This document shows positions 8,209 to 17,766 of a DNA stretch of 64,000 nt, piece by piece; positions within the stretch are counted from its first letter, which is position 1; each line of letters starts with the position of its first letter. The notes under the pieces were generated by a model. It saw only the letters and a list, made by a program, of their open reading frames with translations, was not told where the DNA came from and did not search any database. The stretch spans positions 124,001 to 188,000 of the forward strand of contig NZ_CP030052.1 in the NCBI RefSeq assembly GCF_004114975.1, written 5' to 3'. Source of the stretch: Bradyrhizobium guangdongense. Lineage in GTDB: Bacteria; Pseudomonadota; Alphaproteobacteria; Rhizobiales; Xanthobacteraceae. The position numbers and the translations under genes are program-made.

Positions 8209-9624
8209 GTGCATGAATTGATCAGGCAGACCGCCTGCAGTGTTGTCGAAAAATTGCGGAATGGCGAAGTAAGCCCCCTGGAGCTGCTGGACGCGCTGGA
8301 GCAGCGGATCGGGCAAGTCGACGGCAAGCTTAACGCGCTGCCCATCCTTTGTTTTGATCGCGCGCGCACACATGCTCGTACGCTGATGGAGCGACCTACC
8401 GGCGCACGTGGGCTGCTGGCCGGTCTTCCCGTTCCCATCAAAGATCTGATTGACGTTGCCGGCACTCGCAACACACAGGGCTCCCCGATCTTCAGGAACA
8501 AAATAGCTGAGACGTCGGACATCTTGGTCGAGCGCATCGAGCAGAATGGTGGTGTTGTTTATGCAAGATCGAACACCCCCGAGTTCGGAGCGGGGGCCAA
8601 CACGGTCAATGAACTCTTCGGAGCAACGCTCAATCCGTGGAATCCAGCTCGCTCTGCTGCTGGCTCGTCCGGAGGTGCCGCGGTTGCGATCGCCGCCGGC
8701 ATGGCTTGGGTTGCGCATGGCTCTGACATGGGGGGCTCACTCCGAAATCCGGCGAGCTTTTGCGGTGTAGTGGGTCTTCGGCCGAGCTTGGGCCGAGTGG
8801 CCCGAACTCCCAAATCTAAAATCGACCGCAACCTCGGCATACACGGACCAATGGCGCGCAATGTCGAGGACGTTGCGCTCCTGTTGGACGCAATGAGTGG
8901 TGAGCATCCTGCCGATCCACTGTCCTTGCCGGCACCCGCAGAATCGTTCCTGACGACCACGCGCACGGCAAAGAGACCAAGACGGGTTGCCTATTCGGCC
9001 GATCTGGGCATTACACCCGTGGATCCTCAAATTGTGGAAATTACCCGCGGCGCTGCAGCGCGCTTCGTCGAACTTGGTGTAATCGTCGAAGAAGCTCACC
9101 CCGATCTTCGAGAAGCTCAAGAGTGCTTCCACGTTCTCCGCGCATTCGATTTCGCTATTAGCAAAGCTGCTCTACTTCGAAGCCATCGCGATCTGCTCAA
9201 GCCGGACGTCGTTTGGAACATCGAAGAAGGGCTGAAGCTTTCTATCGAGCAACTCGAACGCGCCGAGGAGCAGCGAGTTGCCATGGTGGTGCGCGTACTT
9301 AAGTTTTTCGAGAAGTACGATCTTCTCTTGACGCCGGCAACAATCGTAGAGCCTTTCCCCGTGGCCAACAGCCACGTCATGGAGTGCGACGGCAGACAAT
9401 TTGAGAATTACGTGGATTGGGTTGCCATCGCTTTTGCAATCACCCTCGTCTGTTGCCCCGCGATGTCTCTGCCCTGCGGTTTCACGAGTTCCGGCCTTCC
9501 GGTAGGCTTGCAAATGGTCGCTCCCCCTCGAGCCGACGGGCAGTTATTGGCCGGTGCTAAACTGCTTGAAGATAGTTTGGGGCTACTCGGCAGTACGCCG
9601 ATCGATCTGGGGCTCGCAACATGA
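8209..9624 (+). CDS. Amidase-signature family hydrolase
   Basis: 471 residues starting at GTG 8209. The amidase-signature catalytic triad is complete: Lys78 in PVPIKDLID, cis-Ser153 in AGSSGG and nucleophile Ser177 in DMGGSLRNPASF. Length is typical. It would hydrolyse a small carboxamide or aryl/alkyl amide to acid and ammonia; the substrate cannot be read from sequence. The stop overlaps the ATG of the dehydrogenase gene behind it (ATGA), so the two are one translational unit. It is cut off from the other catabolic genes by the IS stack at 10.7-22.9 kb and may once have been continuous with them. Confidence 0.87.
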   Translation: MHELIRQTACSVVEKLRNGEVSPLELLDALEQRIGQVDGKLNALPILCFDRARTHARTLMERPTGARGLLAGLPVPIKDLIDVAGTRNTQGSPIFRNKIAETSDILVERIEQNGGVVYARSNTPEFGAGANTVNELFGATLNPWNPARSAAGSSGGAAVAIAAGMAWVAHGSDMGGSLRNPASFCGVVGLRPSLGRVARTPKSKIDRNLGIHGPMARNVEDVALLLDAMSGEHPADPLSLPAPAESFLTTTRTAKRPRRVAYSADLGITPVDPQIVEITRGAAARFVELGVIVEEAHPDLREAQECFHVLRAFDFAISKAALLRSHRDLLKPDVVWNIEEGLKLSIEQLERAEEQRVAMVVRVLKFFEKYDLLLTPATIVEPFPVANSHVMECDGRQFENYVDWVAIAFAITLVCCPAMSLPCGFTSSGLPVGLQMVAPPRADGQLLAGAKLLEDSLGLLGSTPIDLGLAT

Positions 9625-10529
9625 ATGGCACAATCGCGGTTCTCGGCTGCGGGCTTATAGGCCAAAGCTGGTCGGCGCTATTCACTGCCTATGGTTATGA
9701 CGTCGTCGGCTGGGATCCAGCGCCAAAATCGCAGTCCCTGTTGCAAGAAGCGATTTCTCGATGTCAGAAGCAGGTTTTTCGTCCCTCGGAACTTGAATCA
9801 GGCCTTGGTTCCTTTCGCCTTGTCGAGACACCGGAACAGGCGGTTTCCGACGCCTTTTGGGTTCAGGAAAACGCACCCGAAGTGCTCGAGTTAAAAGGAG
9901 AGCTCTACGGCCGCGTTGAGGCGGCAGCCCATCCCGATACGGTACTCGCAAGCAGTACATCCTCTCTAACTTGGTCACAGCTTGCCACCAGCCTAAAACG
10001 AACCTCGCGATTCATTACTGCTCATCCCTTCAATCCTCCACACATCATGCCGCTAGTGGAGATTTATGGGGCCGATGCTGATCTTCGGACGACGGCTGTG
10101 TCGTTCTTTCGCGGGCTCGGCCGCGAGCCAGTTCTTTTAGCCCGCGACGTAGTAGGGCACATCGCCAACCGGCTTGCTTCAGCACTCTGGCGTGAAGCGG
10201 TCAACTTAGTCGCCGAGAATATTGCTGATGTCGCCGCTGTCGACGCGGCGCTCGTGCATGGACCTGGGCTGCGCTGGTCAGTGGTCGGTGCACATATGGC
10301 CTACCACCTTGGTGGGGGTCCTGGGGGAATTGAGCATTACCTGCGACATCTCGGGCCTAGCCAGGAACGCCGATGGGCCACGCTAGGTCAGCCACAGCTT
10401 ACTCCCGATGTCTGTACCCGTCTGGTCGCTGGCGTCCATGCAGAGGCGGATGGCAGATCGATTTCCGAATTAGAAGGTGAACGTGATCGCGCACTCTTGA
10501 GACTCCTTGCCGCGCGGAGTTCAATTTAA
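9621..10529 (+). CDS. 3-hydroxyacyl-CoA dehydrogenase family NAD-dependent oxidoreductase
   Basis: 302 residues. A Rossmann NAD site GCGLIG at residues 9-14 is followed by the family pattern ASSTSSL, then HPFNPPHIMPLVE with the catalytic His near 135, and GHIANRL near 182. The short helical C-terminal domain and the length resemble L-carnitine or L-gulonate dehydrogenases rather than the fatty-acid oxidation multienzyme. It would oxidise a 3-hydroxy acid or hydroxyacyl thioester. Translationally coupled to the amidase by ATGA, so the pair may act on one compound, for example an amide of a hydroxy acid; this is inference. Confidence 0.82.
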   Translation: MNGTIAVLGCGLIGQSWSALFTAYGYDVVGWDPAPKSQSLLQEAISRCQKQVFRPSELESGLGSFRLVETPEQAVSDAFWVQENAPEVLELKGELYGRVEAAAHPDTVLASSTSSLTWSQLATSLKRTSRFITAHPFNPPHIMPLVEIYGADADLRTTAVSFFRGLGREPVLLARDVVGHIANRLASALWREAVNLVAENIADVAAVDAALVHGPGLRWSVVGAHMAYHLGGGPGGIEHYLRHLGPSQERRWATLGQPQLTPDVCTRLVAGVHAEADGRSISELEGERDRALLRLLAARSSI

Positions 10530-10786
10530 GCATATGGACAAGCTCAGCGTGGGTTGACTTCAGCGACAATTGGAAGACAACCTGTACATCCGAGCCGGCG
10601 CTCGCAGGACTGACGCGCCGTTGACATTGGCCAAAGCTGTTGCCTGACGGCGCTATCAAGCGTGAATTGCACCAAACAATCATCATTGCCAAGCCGCCGA
10701 CGGCGCGTGGCACGCTCCCTCAGTCTGAGCTGCTGCCGGTTTGATGGACACCGAGATTAGGTGTTTCATGAAGCCGGAGGTGGGCG

Positions 10787-10927
10787 ATGAAGAGACGGAA
10801 GTTTAGTCGCAAGTTCAAGATCTAGGCGGTCAAGCTGGTCCGGAAACGCGGGGTGTCGGTGGCACAAGCCGGCCGCGACCTGGACGTTCATGAGAACGTT
10901 CTGCGCAAATGGGTCAAGGAGTTCGGC
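10787..10927 (+). pseudogene. IS3 orfA, 5' fragment with internal stop
   Basis: Encodes MKRRKFSRKFKI, then TAG at 10823-10825, then AVKLVRKRGVSVAQAGRDLD and LRKWVKEFG, the helix-turn-helix half of an IS3 orfA. The TAG replaces what is normally a Glu codon (GAG to TAG). The IS21 insertion follows at 10928; the frame resumes at 18787 after the duplicated AGTTCGGC. Confidence 0.85.
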
Positions 10928-11059
10928 TGCTGATTCCGCTTGATGTCGCCCACCATTCCGGGATGATGTCGCCCGGGGTATCGCAAGAGCGAACCCGGGG
11001 TGACGAGGCCTCTTCTGGCTCCGATACGGTCCCGCCTTTCGTTGCGAAGGGGGACCTGG

Positions 11060-12542
11060 ATGCCGACGGAGAGGCTTGCGATGCGCCATGTGCGCGATGT
11101 GATCAGATTGAAGTCGGCTGGGATGCCGACCCGCGAGATTGCGCGGCGGTTGGGGACGGTGCCTTCGACGGTGCGGTTGACGATCCGCCGGTTTGAAGCG
11201 GCGGGGCTGACCTGGCCATTGCCCGACGGCATCACCGACGCTGTGCTGGAAGCCCGGTTGTTCGCCAGCGCGGGAGCCGGTCTCGGCACCCGGCGTGGCC
11301 ATCGCCGGCAGGCGGAGCCGGACTGGGCGGCGGTGCACCGCGAGCTCCGGCGCACGCACGTGACGCTGTCGATCCTGTGGGAGGAGTACATCGCGGGCGA
11401 ACCCGGCGGGTATCGCTATTCGCGGTTCTGCGAGCTCTACCGGGCCTGGGAAGGCCGGCTGTCGGCGACGATGCGCCAGTCGCATGCAGCCGGCGACAAG
11501 CTGTTCGTCGATTATGCGGGCGACGGCGTGCCGGTGGTGATCGACCGGTTTACCGGCGAGCGGCGCACCGCGCAGATCTTCGTCGCGGTGCTCGGCGCAT
11601 CGAGCTTCACCTGCGCGCAGGCGACCTGGACGCAGGGGCTCGCCGACTGGATCGATGGCCACGTCGGCGCCTTCGAGGCGATCGGCGGCGTGCCGGCACT
11701 GCTGGTGCCGGACAACACCAAGGTCGCCGTGATCAAGGCCTGCCTGTACGATCCGCAGATCAACCGCAGCTACGCCGACATGGCGGCGCAATACGGCACC
11801 GCCATTCTGCCGGCCAGGCCCACGGCGGCCACGGGACAAGGCCAAGGTCGAGCAGGCGGTCCTCATGGTCGAGCGCTGGCTGCTCGGACGGCTGCGCCAT
11901 CGGACCTTCCACAGCCTCGCCGAGGTCAACGCGGCGATCGCCGAGTTAATGACCCGGCTCAACGAGGAGCGACCGATCCGGCGGCTCGGCGTGACCCGCC
12001 GCAAGCTGCTGGAGGAGATCGACCGGCCGGCACTCAGGGTCTTGCCGGAGAGCCCTTACGTGTTCGCCGAGTGGCGGATCTGCCGGGCCAGCATCGACTA
12101 CCACGTCGAGGTCGAGGCGCATTACTACAGCGTCCCGCATCGCTTCGTCCGCGCCGAGGTCGAGGTGCGCTTCACCGCCCGCACCGTGGAGATATTCCAC
12201 AAGGGCGAGCGGATCGCCGCGCATCAGCGCATGAGCGGCAACCACAAGCACACCACCGTGCCGGAACACATGGCGTCCAGTCATCGGCGCTACGCCGGCT
12301 GGACCATCGAGCGCATCCGCAAGGAGGCCGCCGCGATCGGGCCGGCCACCGCCGCGCTGTGCGACCTGATCCTCGATGAACGCACGCACCCCGAGCAGGG
12401 CTTTCGCACATCGGCGCGCACCTACGGCTCAGTCAAATCGATCCTCGCCAACAATCTCGATCGGCGGCCTTCACCCAAGCGGCCCGCGGACGACGCGCCG
12501 ATCCTCCATCCCAACAACCGCGGGCCGCGCTACTACAACTAG
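11060..12542 (+). pseudogene. istA: istA transposase of IS21-A, frameshifted
   Basis: The reading frame starts at ATG 11060 behind AAGGGGGA (11046-11053). It has a helix-turn-helix (TREIARRLGTVPSTVRLTI) and the DDE core beginning KLFVDYAGDGVPVVID. The frame breaks at about 11818-11820, where an extra C in AGGCCCACGG shifts it. The continuation [20 protein letters not shown] runs in another frame to the stop at 12542. The two halves together make a full-length IstA of about 490 residues. The frameshift is real in this sequence, though a consensus error cannot be excluded. Confidence 0.85.
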
Positions 12543-12553
12543 GAGATCACGCC

Positions 12554-13056
12554 TTGCTCACGCATCCGCCCCTCGATCAACTCTACACGCTCGGCCTGCA
12601 TGGCATGGCGAAGGCGCCTTCGCCGACATCGAAGCCGGCGGCGAGGCCGCAAGCCTCGGCCACGCCGAATGGCTCGCGCTCCTGCTCGAACGCGAAGCGT
12701 CGCTGCGACGCGACAAGCGGCTGTCGAAGCGGCTGCAATACGCCAAGCTGCGCCAGGAGGCCTGCGTCGAGGACATCGACTATCGCACCCCGCGCGGCCT
12801 CGACCGCAGCCTGCTGACGATGCTGGTCGAAGGGCAATGGATCGACGACCACGCCACCTTTTGATCTGCGGGCCCTCCGGCGTCGGTAAGAGCTGGCTCG
12901 CCTCAGCGCTCGGCAACAAGGCCTGCCGCGACAATCGCTCCGTGCTTTATCAGCGCGTCCCACGGCTGTTTAGCGATCTCGCTTTGGCGCGCGGCGACGG
13001 CCGCCACTCCCGCCTGCTGCGCGCGCTTGGCCGCGTCGATCTCCTCATCTTTGATG
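12554..13056 (+). pseudogene. istB: istB ATPase of IS21-A, 5' segment
   Basis: TTG start at 12554 gives MLTHPPLDQLYTLGLHGMAK, then a frameshift at about 12612 leads into FADIEAGGEAASLGHAEWLA, and a second shift near 12862 leads to LLICGPSGVGKSWLA, the Walker A loop. The gene is cut after the codons for LLIFDD (the start of the Walker B region) by the IS1111-type insertion at 13057. Further pieces lie at 14427-14567 and 15893-15999. Confidence 0.85.
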
Positions 13057-14426
13057 GTGTGGACGGCCTCACCTCAACGGCATCATAGTGCCAAGGCGTG
13101 GTCGCCAGAGCGCCACAAAGAAGGGGGACCGTCCGAGATGAAGTTTATTAGAATAGGCGTTGATCTCGCCAAGAACTATTTTCAGATTAATGCGCTGTCT
13201 AGTGAGGATGCACCAGCCGTAAAGCGCAAGCTGACGCGCCGGACGATGCGCGAGTTCTTCTCGAGGATCGAGCCGTGCCGCGTTGGCATGGAGGCTTGCG
13301 GCTCAGCCCACTATAGGGCGCGCGAACTGAAGGCCATGGGACACGATGTGTCTCTGATGCCGCCGGCCTACACAAAACCCTATGTCAAGCGAGGTAAGAA
13401 CGATGCCGTCGATGCGGAAGCCATCTGTGAAGCGGTCTCGCGCCCTGCCATGCGTTTTGTGCCGATCAAGAGCGCTGATCAGCAAGCGACCCTGATGTGG
13501 CACAAGACGCGCGAGCTGCTGGTCAAACAGCGAACGATGAGCGTGAACGCTCTACGCGGCCATTTGGCCGAATTCGGTCTTGTCGTCGCCAAGGGCACCG
13601 GCCGCGTCGACGAGCCTTTAGGCCTCGCAGAAGGCGATGCGACTCTTCCCGACGCCGCTGTCCTGGCCGCGAGGGTTCTCGGTCAGCAAATTGATGCGCT
13701 CGGAGGCGCACTCGATGATTTGGAGAGGGAGATCGCCAAGGCTCACGCGCTCAGCGAGACGAGCCGTTCGCTCGGAGAAATTTCCGGCGTTGGCAAGCTT
13801 GTTGCCTCGGTAATTACAGCCAGTGTACCAGACCCAAGCGTATTCAATTCGGGACGGGATTTTGCTGCCTGGCTGGGTCTGACGCCCAGGCAAATTTCAA
13901 GCGGGGGTAAACCAACTCTCGGAACCATCACCAAGGCGGGTAATCGATATATAAGGAAGTTACTCGTTCTCGGAGCAACATCGCTTCTAAACGTTGTGGA
14001 AAAACGCCGCGGCGGCTTGCGCGACTGGATTGTCGGGCTTTTGGCTAAAAAAGCCGGCGCGGCTTGTGACCGTCGCCCTCGCCAACAAGCTTGCTCGGAT
14101 CATCTGGGCAATGATGAAAACCGGAGAATGCTTCCGCACCGAGATGTTCGCCAAACTTTGAGTGTCGGACAGCCGCATCGAAGAGTTATAAGCTTGGTAA
14201 GTGCAAGAAAGGCATGATGAAAGACAACGGTCGCCACCGAAAACCAGGAAAACCCGACCAGTCGTGTGAGCCTCAAAGCTCGCATCCTTGATGTGACCCC
14301 TTGGTTGTCGGACTTCATCAGGGCCAGCGGAGATATGATCCGCGCTAAACGCCGGACATACGATCGCAGCCGTCCAAGTCGTTCGAAGTGCCAAATTGTG
14401 CTTGCCATCAGAGGCCGTCCACATAC
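13057..14426 (+). mobile_element. IS110-family (IS1111-type) element inside istB
   Basis: Inserted within the istB codons for LIFDD|WGLEP. Near-terminal inverted repeats TGTGGACGGCCTC (13058-13070) and GAGGCCGTCCACA (14411-14423) match over 13 bases. Short subterminal repeats of this sort mark the IS1111 subgroup of IS110. One transposase gene lies inside in plus orientation. Confidence 0.82.
13138..14161 (+). pseudogene. IS110/IS1111-type transposase, frameshifted near the end
   Basis: ATG 13138 behind AAGGGGG opens a DEDD transposase: RIGVDLAKNYFQI at the start, GMEACGSAHY near 50, KNDAVDAEAI near 85, and the C-terminal transposase_20 domain with ISGVGKLVAS and FAAWLGLTPRQ. After LLAKK the frame is lost at a run of six A (14047-14052). 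With one A removed the protein ends normally in TVALANKLARIIWAMMKTGE to TGA 14159-14161. The run allows a replication slip or a sequencing error. Confidence 0.83.
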
Positions 14427-14567
14427 GACGACTGGGGCCTCGAGCCGCTTGACGCCGCGGCCCGCCACGACCTCCTGGAGATCCTCGAGGACCGCTACGG
14501 CCGCGGCTCCACCATCGTCACCAGCCAGCTCCCGATCGATCAATGGCACGCGCTGATCGGCGAGCCG
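14427..14567 (+). pseudogene. istB: istB middle segment of IS21-A
   Basis: Resumes istB after the IS1111-type element with [20 protein letters not shown], continues [20 protein letters not shown] and stops at GEP, where a recombinase cassette interrupts it. These are the IstB sensor and C-terminal ATPase segments. Confidence 0.82.
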
Positions 14568-14573
14568 ATGACT

Positions 14574-14972
14574 TCATGATGCCTCCTCCTTCGAACGCTT
14601 GGTGTGTTGTACTCGATTGCGAAGCTGACTGATTTGTTCGTCTGAGAGCTCGATCTGCCATGGCTGGCCTTTGGTTAACTGACGACCTGCCAGCATTCCG
14701 CGCGCGAGATAGTCGAATACCGTCTGCGGGGTTACTCCAAGCTCAGCCGCTGCGCCCTGAATCGAGAAGCTGCCGTCGGGCCAGCGCATCGGATTCTTGT
14801 CTACGCCGTTGATTTTGACCGTGGGAATGCCCCAGCGGGTGCGCAACAGCCGGACGTTCTCGCCTTTGAAAGCGCAGCCTCGGGCCGCGACAAAGCCTTC
14901 CTGATTGAGGATTGCCGCGATCTCGGCATCCATTTTATGTTCAGCATTCAACTCGACGATCCGTCGCCGCAA
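14574..14972 (-). pseudogene. Serine recombinase, C-terminal fragment
   Basis: 132 codons on the minus strand with RRIVELNAEHKMDAEIAAIL, then FKGENVRLLRTRWGIPT and a helix-turn-helix-like FSIQGAAAELGVTPQTVFDY. This is the DNA-binding tail of large serine recombinases of the type found in rhizobial islands. It is separated from the catalytic fragment upstream by loss of the central recombinase and zinc-ribbon region and a frame change. Confidence 0.65.
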
Positions 14973-14982
14973 CCGATCAATG

Positions 14983-15369
14983 TCAATGTAGTTGCGGTAG
15001 GTATGAACGCGCCGTTGTACGTGATGCTCGCTGGTTGTGGCGGTCTGCCAGACGACGGGCCAAGCGAGAAGCGTCGAGGCTCACCACAAGGCCGGCGTTG
15101 CCAAGGCCGATCTCGGCAATGAGCTTCTGGAAACCATGACGATCCACAGCGCCAGCTCCGGACTTGCCCAGATCCTCGTCAATGACCTGGACGCGCTCCG
15201 GCGGCCAGCCCAGACCGATGGCCCGATCGACGAGGCGGTACTGCAGCTCGGTGCTCTCCTGGTGCTGGCGCACCTGGTTCACGGATGACTGCCGCACGTA
15301 GACGTAGGCCAACTTGGCTCGGTGTGCGGTCGTGAGCCGCTCGTCAGCGACGGTCGAGCTGATCAGCAC
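14983..15369 (-). pseudogene. Serine recombinase, N-terminal catalytic fragment
   Basis: From GTG 15369: the resolvase domain with KLAYVYVRQSSVNQVRQHQE (catalytic Ser in RQSS), then DEDLGKSGAG and the SLDASRLAR helix containing the conserved Arg. After SRLARRLADR the sequence jumps out of frame into the C-terminal fragment, so the protein is internally deleted and inactive. Confidence 0.68.
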
Positions 15370-15571
15370 GACCCAGTCTCCTTCCGGCCGTGCCGGGAAC
15401 CGCTTGCATTCGCCGCAGCAGCGTGGCGAGGATTTGAGCGATCTGGGTTTGCGTCGCGGTCGACAGATTCGGCCACAGGCGCGGAATGTCGGCCGTCGGA
15501 CGGCGGGGTGGATTTGCCAATATCGGCAGGGGTCGATACGCAACGCGACCTGGAAGCGGTCGGTGGGTCAT
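15344..15571 (-). pseudogene. Remnant of short ORF preceding the recombinase (DUF2924-cassette type)
   Basis: The segment reading LWPNLSTATQTQIAQILATL followed by LRRM matches the short ORF I recall directly upstream of recombinases in this cassette type. The frame overlaps the recombinase start and has no good start of its own. Function unknown; called from pattern and position. Confidence 0.35.
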
Positions 15572-15631
15572 CGCGAATCACCTTCTCGTCGAGAAGGCTC
15601 AGACTCGCGCTCAAATGTTGCATCAATGGGA

Positions 15632-15860
15632 TCAGCGTACGGGCACTGATGCGCGGCAGATCGGCGGCGTTCGGGCGAGGCGTGATCGGCGTCTCGACAA
15701 GATCCGTCGACGCGATCCGAACTGCCCGCGGCCGGCCGTCCGGCAGCGCGACAACGACGTAGGCGGGACCGCCCCCGACCGCTCCTTCAGCACCTCAAGC
15801 CGGTGCCCAAAAAGAAAATGATGCGGGTCAGTGATCGTGACGTGAGACACGACCCGTTCC
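15632..15860 (-). pseudogene. Remnant resembling DUF5372 proteins
   Basis: On the minus strand VTITDPHHFLFGHRLEVLKE at about 15787-15845, then out-of-frame arginine-rich residues, resembles the short DUF5372 proteins that accompany this recombinase cassette. The tail shifts frame near 15780 and looks decayed. Confidence 0.4.
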
Positions 15861-15892
15861 AAAATAGGGGCACTCTGTTGTGTTTGGTGATC

Positions 15893-15999
15893 CCACCTAC
15901 GCCGACGCCGTCCTCGACCGCCTGGTCCATAACGCCCACCGGATCGATCTGAACGGCGAAAGCATGCGGCGAACCCGCAAACCTGACCGAAAGGCCTGA
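15893..15999 (+). pseudogene. istB: istB 3' segment of IS21-A
   Basis: [20 protein letters not shown] then [14 protein letters not shown] and TGA at 15997-15999: the normal C-terminus of IstB, resuming after the recombinase cassette. It confirms that 14568-15892 is an insertion and that the surrounding IS21 is one element. Confidence 0.83.
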
Positions 16000-16217
16000 G
16001 CCTGTGGCGCTGTGGACATGCCGCTACGCTTGGACAACGCAAGAGCGTTGCCCACATGCCCACAGCAGGAACAACAGAAAAACCCGCCCGTCGAGCCGCG
16101 ATTCAAGATTGACCACGCGGCTTCGCCGATGCCAGAAACCAGACAGCCAGAACGCCTCGCGCCCCGGGCGACATCAAATCGGAATGGTGGGCGAGATCAT
16201 CTCGGAATACTGGAGGG

Positions 16218-16275
16218 TTCAAATAGGTCCCGCGTCGCAGATCTCGCCGCAAGTCCAGCGCGGGACCTATTTGAA
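16218..16275. repeat. Perfect 17-bp inverted repeat at the IS91-like element end
   Basis: TTCAAATAGGTCCCGCG at 16218-16234 and its exact complement at 16259-16275, loop 24 bases. A hairpin of this strength at one end fits a rolling-circle terminus of an IS91-type element, read from the minus-strand transposase toward its 3' side. Confidence 0.65.
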
Positions 16276-16563
16276 GCTGGATTGAACGAAGCCGCGTCTT
16301 GTGAGCGAGGACCTATGGGGGCTCGATCTAGGCGCCGGTAGGCGCGATTGACCCGATGTCGGGCCCGCGAGCGAGTGTGGCCGCAGATTGCCGTTGATAT
16401 TGGCAGCAGAGGATGCCGGCGTCGATAGCGTCGAACGGCGCGTCAAGCCCAAGCGGCTGACTATCGCCCGTTCGCCGCGCGTTGTGAGCGTGCTTGATCG
16501 TTCCGACGGAGAACGTCGGCATGGCGATGCCTGCAGTGGGAGCGAACAAGTCGAGGTAGTCGG

Positions 16564-17757
16564 TCATGATGTATCGCAGCGAGGTGCTGCGCGTCGCGGC
16601 GTTTGCGCACGCGGCACAGGCCCAATCTCGACCATGCGGCCTCCGCAGATGGGGCACAAGTCGAGGCGGTGACCAATGAGGATGGCGCAGCGCTCACGAT
16701 AGTCGACAGCTTCGGCAGGCGGAGGCGGCTCTGGCGCCTTTAGCGCCGCTCGGATGCGCGCGAGTTTGGCGACGCGGCAGGCGTTCGCCAGGAAGCCAAA
16801 ATGACGGATGCGGCGAAACCCCTTCGGCAATACGTGGAGCAGAAAGCGACGAAGGAACTCCTCAGTGTCGAGCGTCATCACTTTGGATCTGTTGCCAGCG
16901 CGATAATCCTTCCACCGGAAGCGGACGTGGCCCTGGTCACAGGTAAGGAGCCGGCCGTTGGCGATTGCAACGCGATGGGTGTAGCGCCCGAGATAGGCCA
17001 GAACCTGTTCTGGTCCGCCGAAGGGACGCTTGGCGTAGACGACCCACTCGACCTTGCGGAGGGCGGTTAGATGGCGGGCGAATGCCGCTGGCTCGACGAG
17101 GTGCGCGAGATGGCCGAAGAACTGGAGCTTGGTGCCATTGAACGCCGCCTGCAGGCGCTCCAGGAACAGCCGACGATACAATCGTGACAGGACGCGAACG
17201 GGAAGGAAGAAGCCGGGGCGACAATGAACCCAGCTTCCATCAGGGGCGATCCCGCCGCCTGGCACGAGGCAATGGGCATGCGGATGATGCGTCAGGGTCT
17301 GGCCCCAGGTATGGAGAATGGCGATCATCCCGGTCTCGGCACCGAGATGCTTCGGGTCGGCGCTGATGAGACGGATCGTCTCGGCTGCTGCCTTGAGCAG
17401 GATGTCGTAGACCGCCGTCTTGTTCTGCAGCGCGATGGCGGCCACCGGCGCCGGCACGGTGAAGACGACATGGAAATAGGGGACCGGCAGCAGGTCGGCC
17501 TGGCGCTCGGCGAGCCATTGGGCGCGCGCGAGCGCTTGGCACTTTGGACAGTGCCGATCGCGACAGCTGTTATAGGCGACGCGGACCAGGCCGCAGTCGT
17601 CGCACCGCTCGACGTGGCCGCCGAGCGTCGCTGTGCGACACGCCTCGATGGCCGCCATCACACGGCGCTGATCGGAGGACAGCCGAGGACCCTGCGCGGC
17701 ACGGAAGGCGCCGCCGTGGCGGCGGAGGATGTCCGCCACCTCGAGCACGGGGCGCAT
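16564..17757 (-). CDS. IS91-family transposase
   Basis: 397 residues. An N-terminal zinc-finger-like region has CDDC and CRDRHCPKCQ (about 52-80). The HUH motif is HHPHAHCLVPGG near 160-170, and the catalytic Tyr segment is YLGRYTHRVAIAN near 255-268. A second Cys cluster (LCPICGG) stands near the C-terminus. These are the rolling-circle transposase landmarks. The reading frame is intact. It lies just downstream of, and in the same direction as, a tyrosine recombinase, a pairing common in this IS91 subgroup. Confidence 0.87.
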   Translation of the reverse strand: MRPVLEVADILRRHGGAFRAAQGPRLSSDQRRVMAAIEACRTATLGGHVERCDDCGLVRVAYNSCRDRHCPKCQALARAQWLAERQADLLPVPYFHVVFTVPAPVAAIALQNKTAVYDILLKAAAETIRLISADPKHLGAETGMIAILHTWGQTLTHHPHAHCLVPGGGIAPDGSWVHCRPGFFLPVRVLSRLYRRLFLERLQAAFNGTKLQFFGHLAHLVEPAAFARHLTALRKVEWVVYAKRPFGGPEQVLAYLGRYTHRVAIANGRLLTCDQGHVRFRWKDYRAGNRSKVMTLDTEEFLRRFLLHVLPKGFRRIRHFGFLANACRVAKLARIRAALKAPEPPPPAEAVDYRERCAILIGHRLDLCPICGGRMVEIGPVPRAQTPRRAAPRCDTS

Positions 17758-17766
17758 ATGCGCAGC

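Larger units (their letters stand above)
14568..15892 (-). mobile_element. Serine-recombinase cassette inserted in istB
   Basis: About 1.3 kb separates istB codons GEP from [13 protein letters not shown], so the insertion limits are known to within a few bases. It carries, on the minus strand, remnants of a DUF5372-like ORF, a short DUF2924-type ORF and a large serine recombinase. This gene set recurs in rhizobial genomes as a small mobile unit. The recombinase lacks most of its middle. No terminal repeats were found. Confidence 0.65.

Noticed and set aside
10766..12004. 412-codon minus-strand frame opposite istA of IS21-A
   Set aside because: It crosses the IS3/IS21 junction and mirrors the istA codon structure; no independent protein features.
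14041..14060. Run of six A in the IS1111-type transposase as a programmed frameshift site
   Set aside because: The normal C-terminus needs a +1 shift (one A skipped), whereas the A AAA AAG type slip gives -1. A simple indel explains it better.
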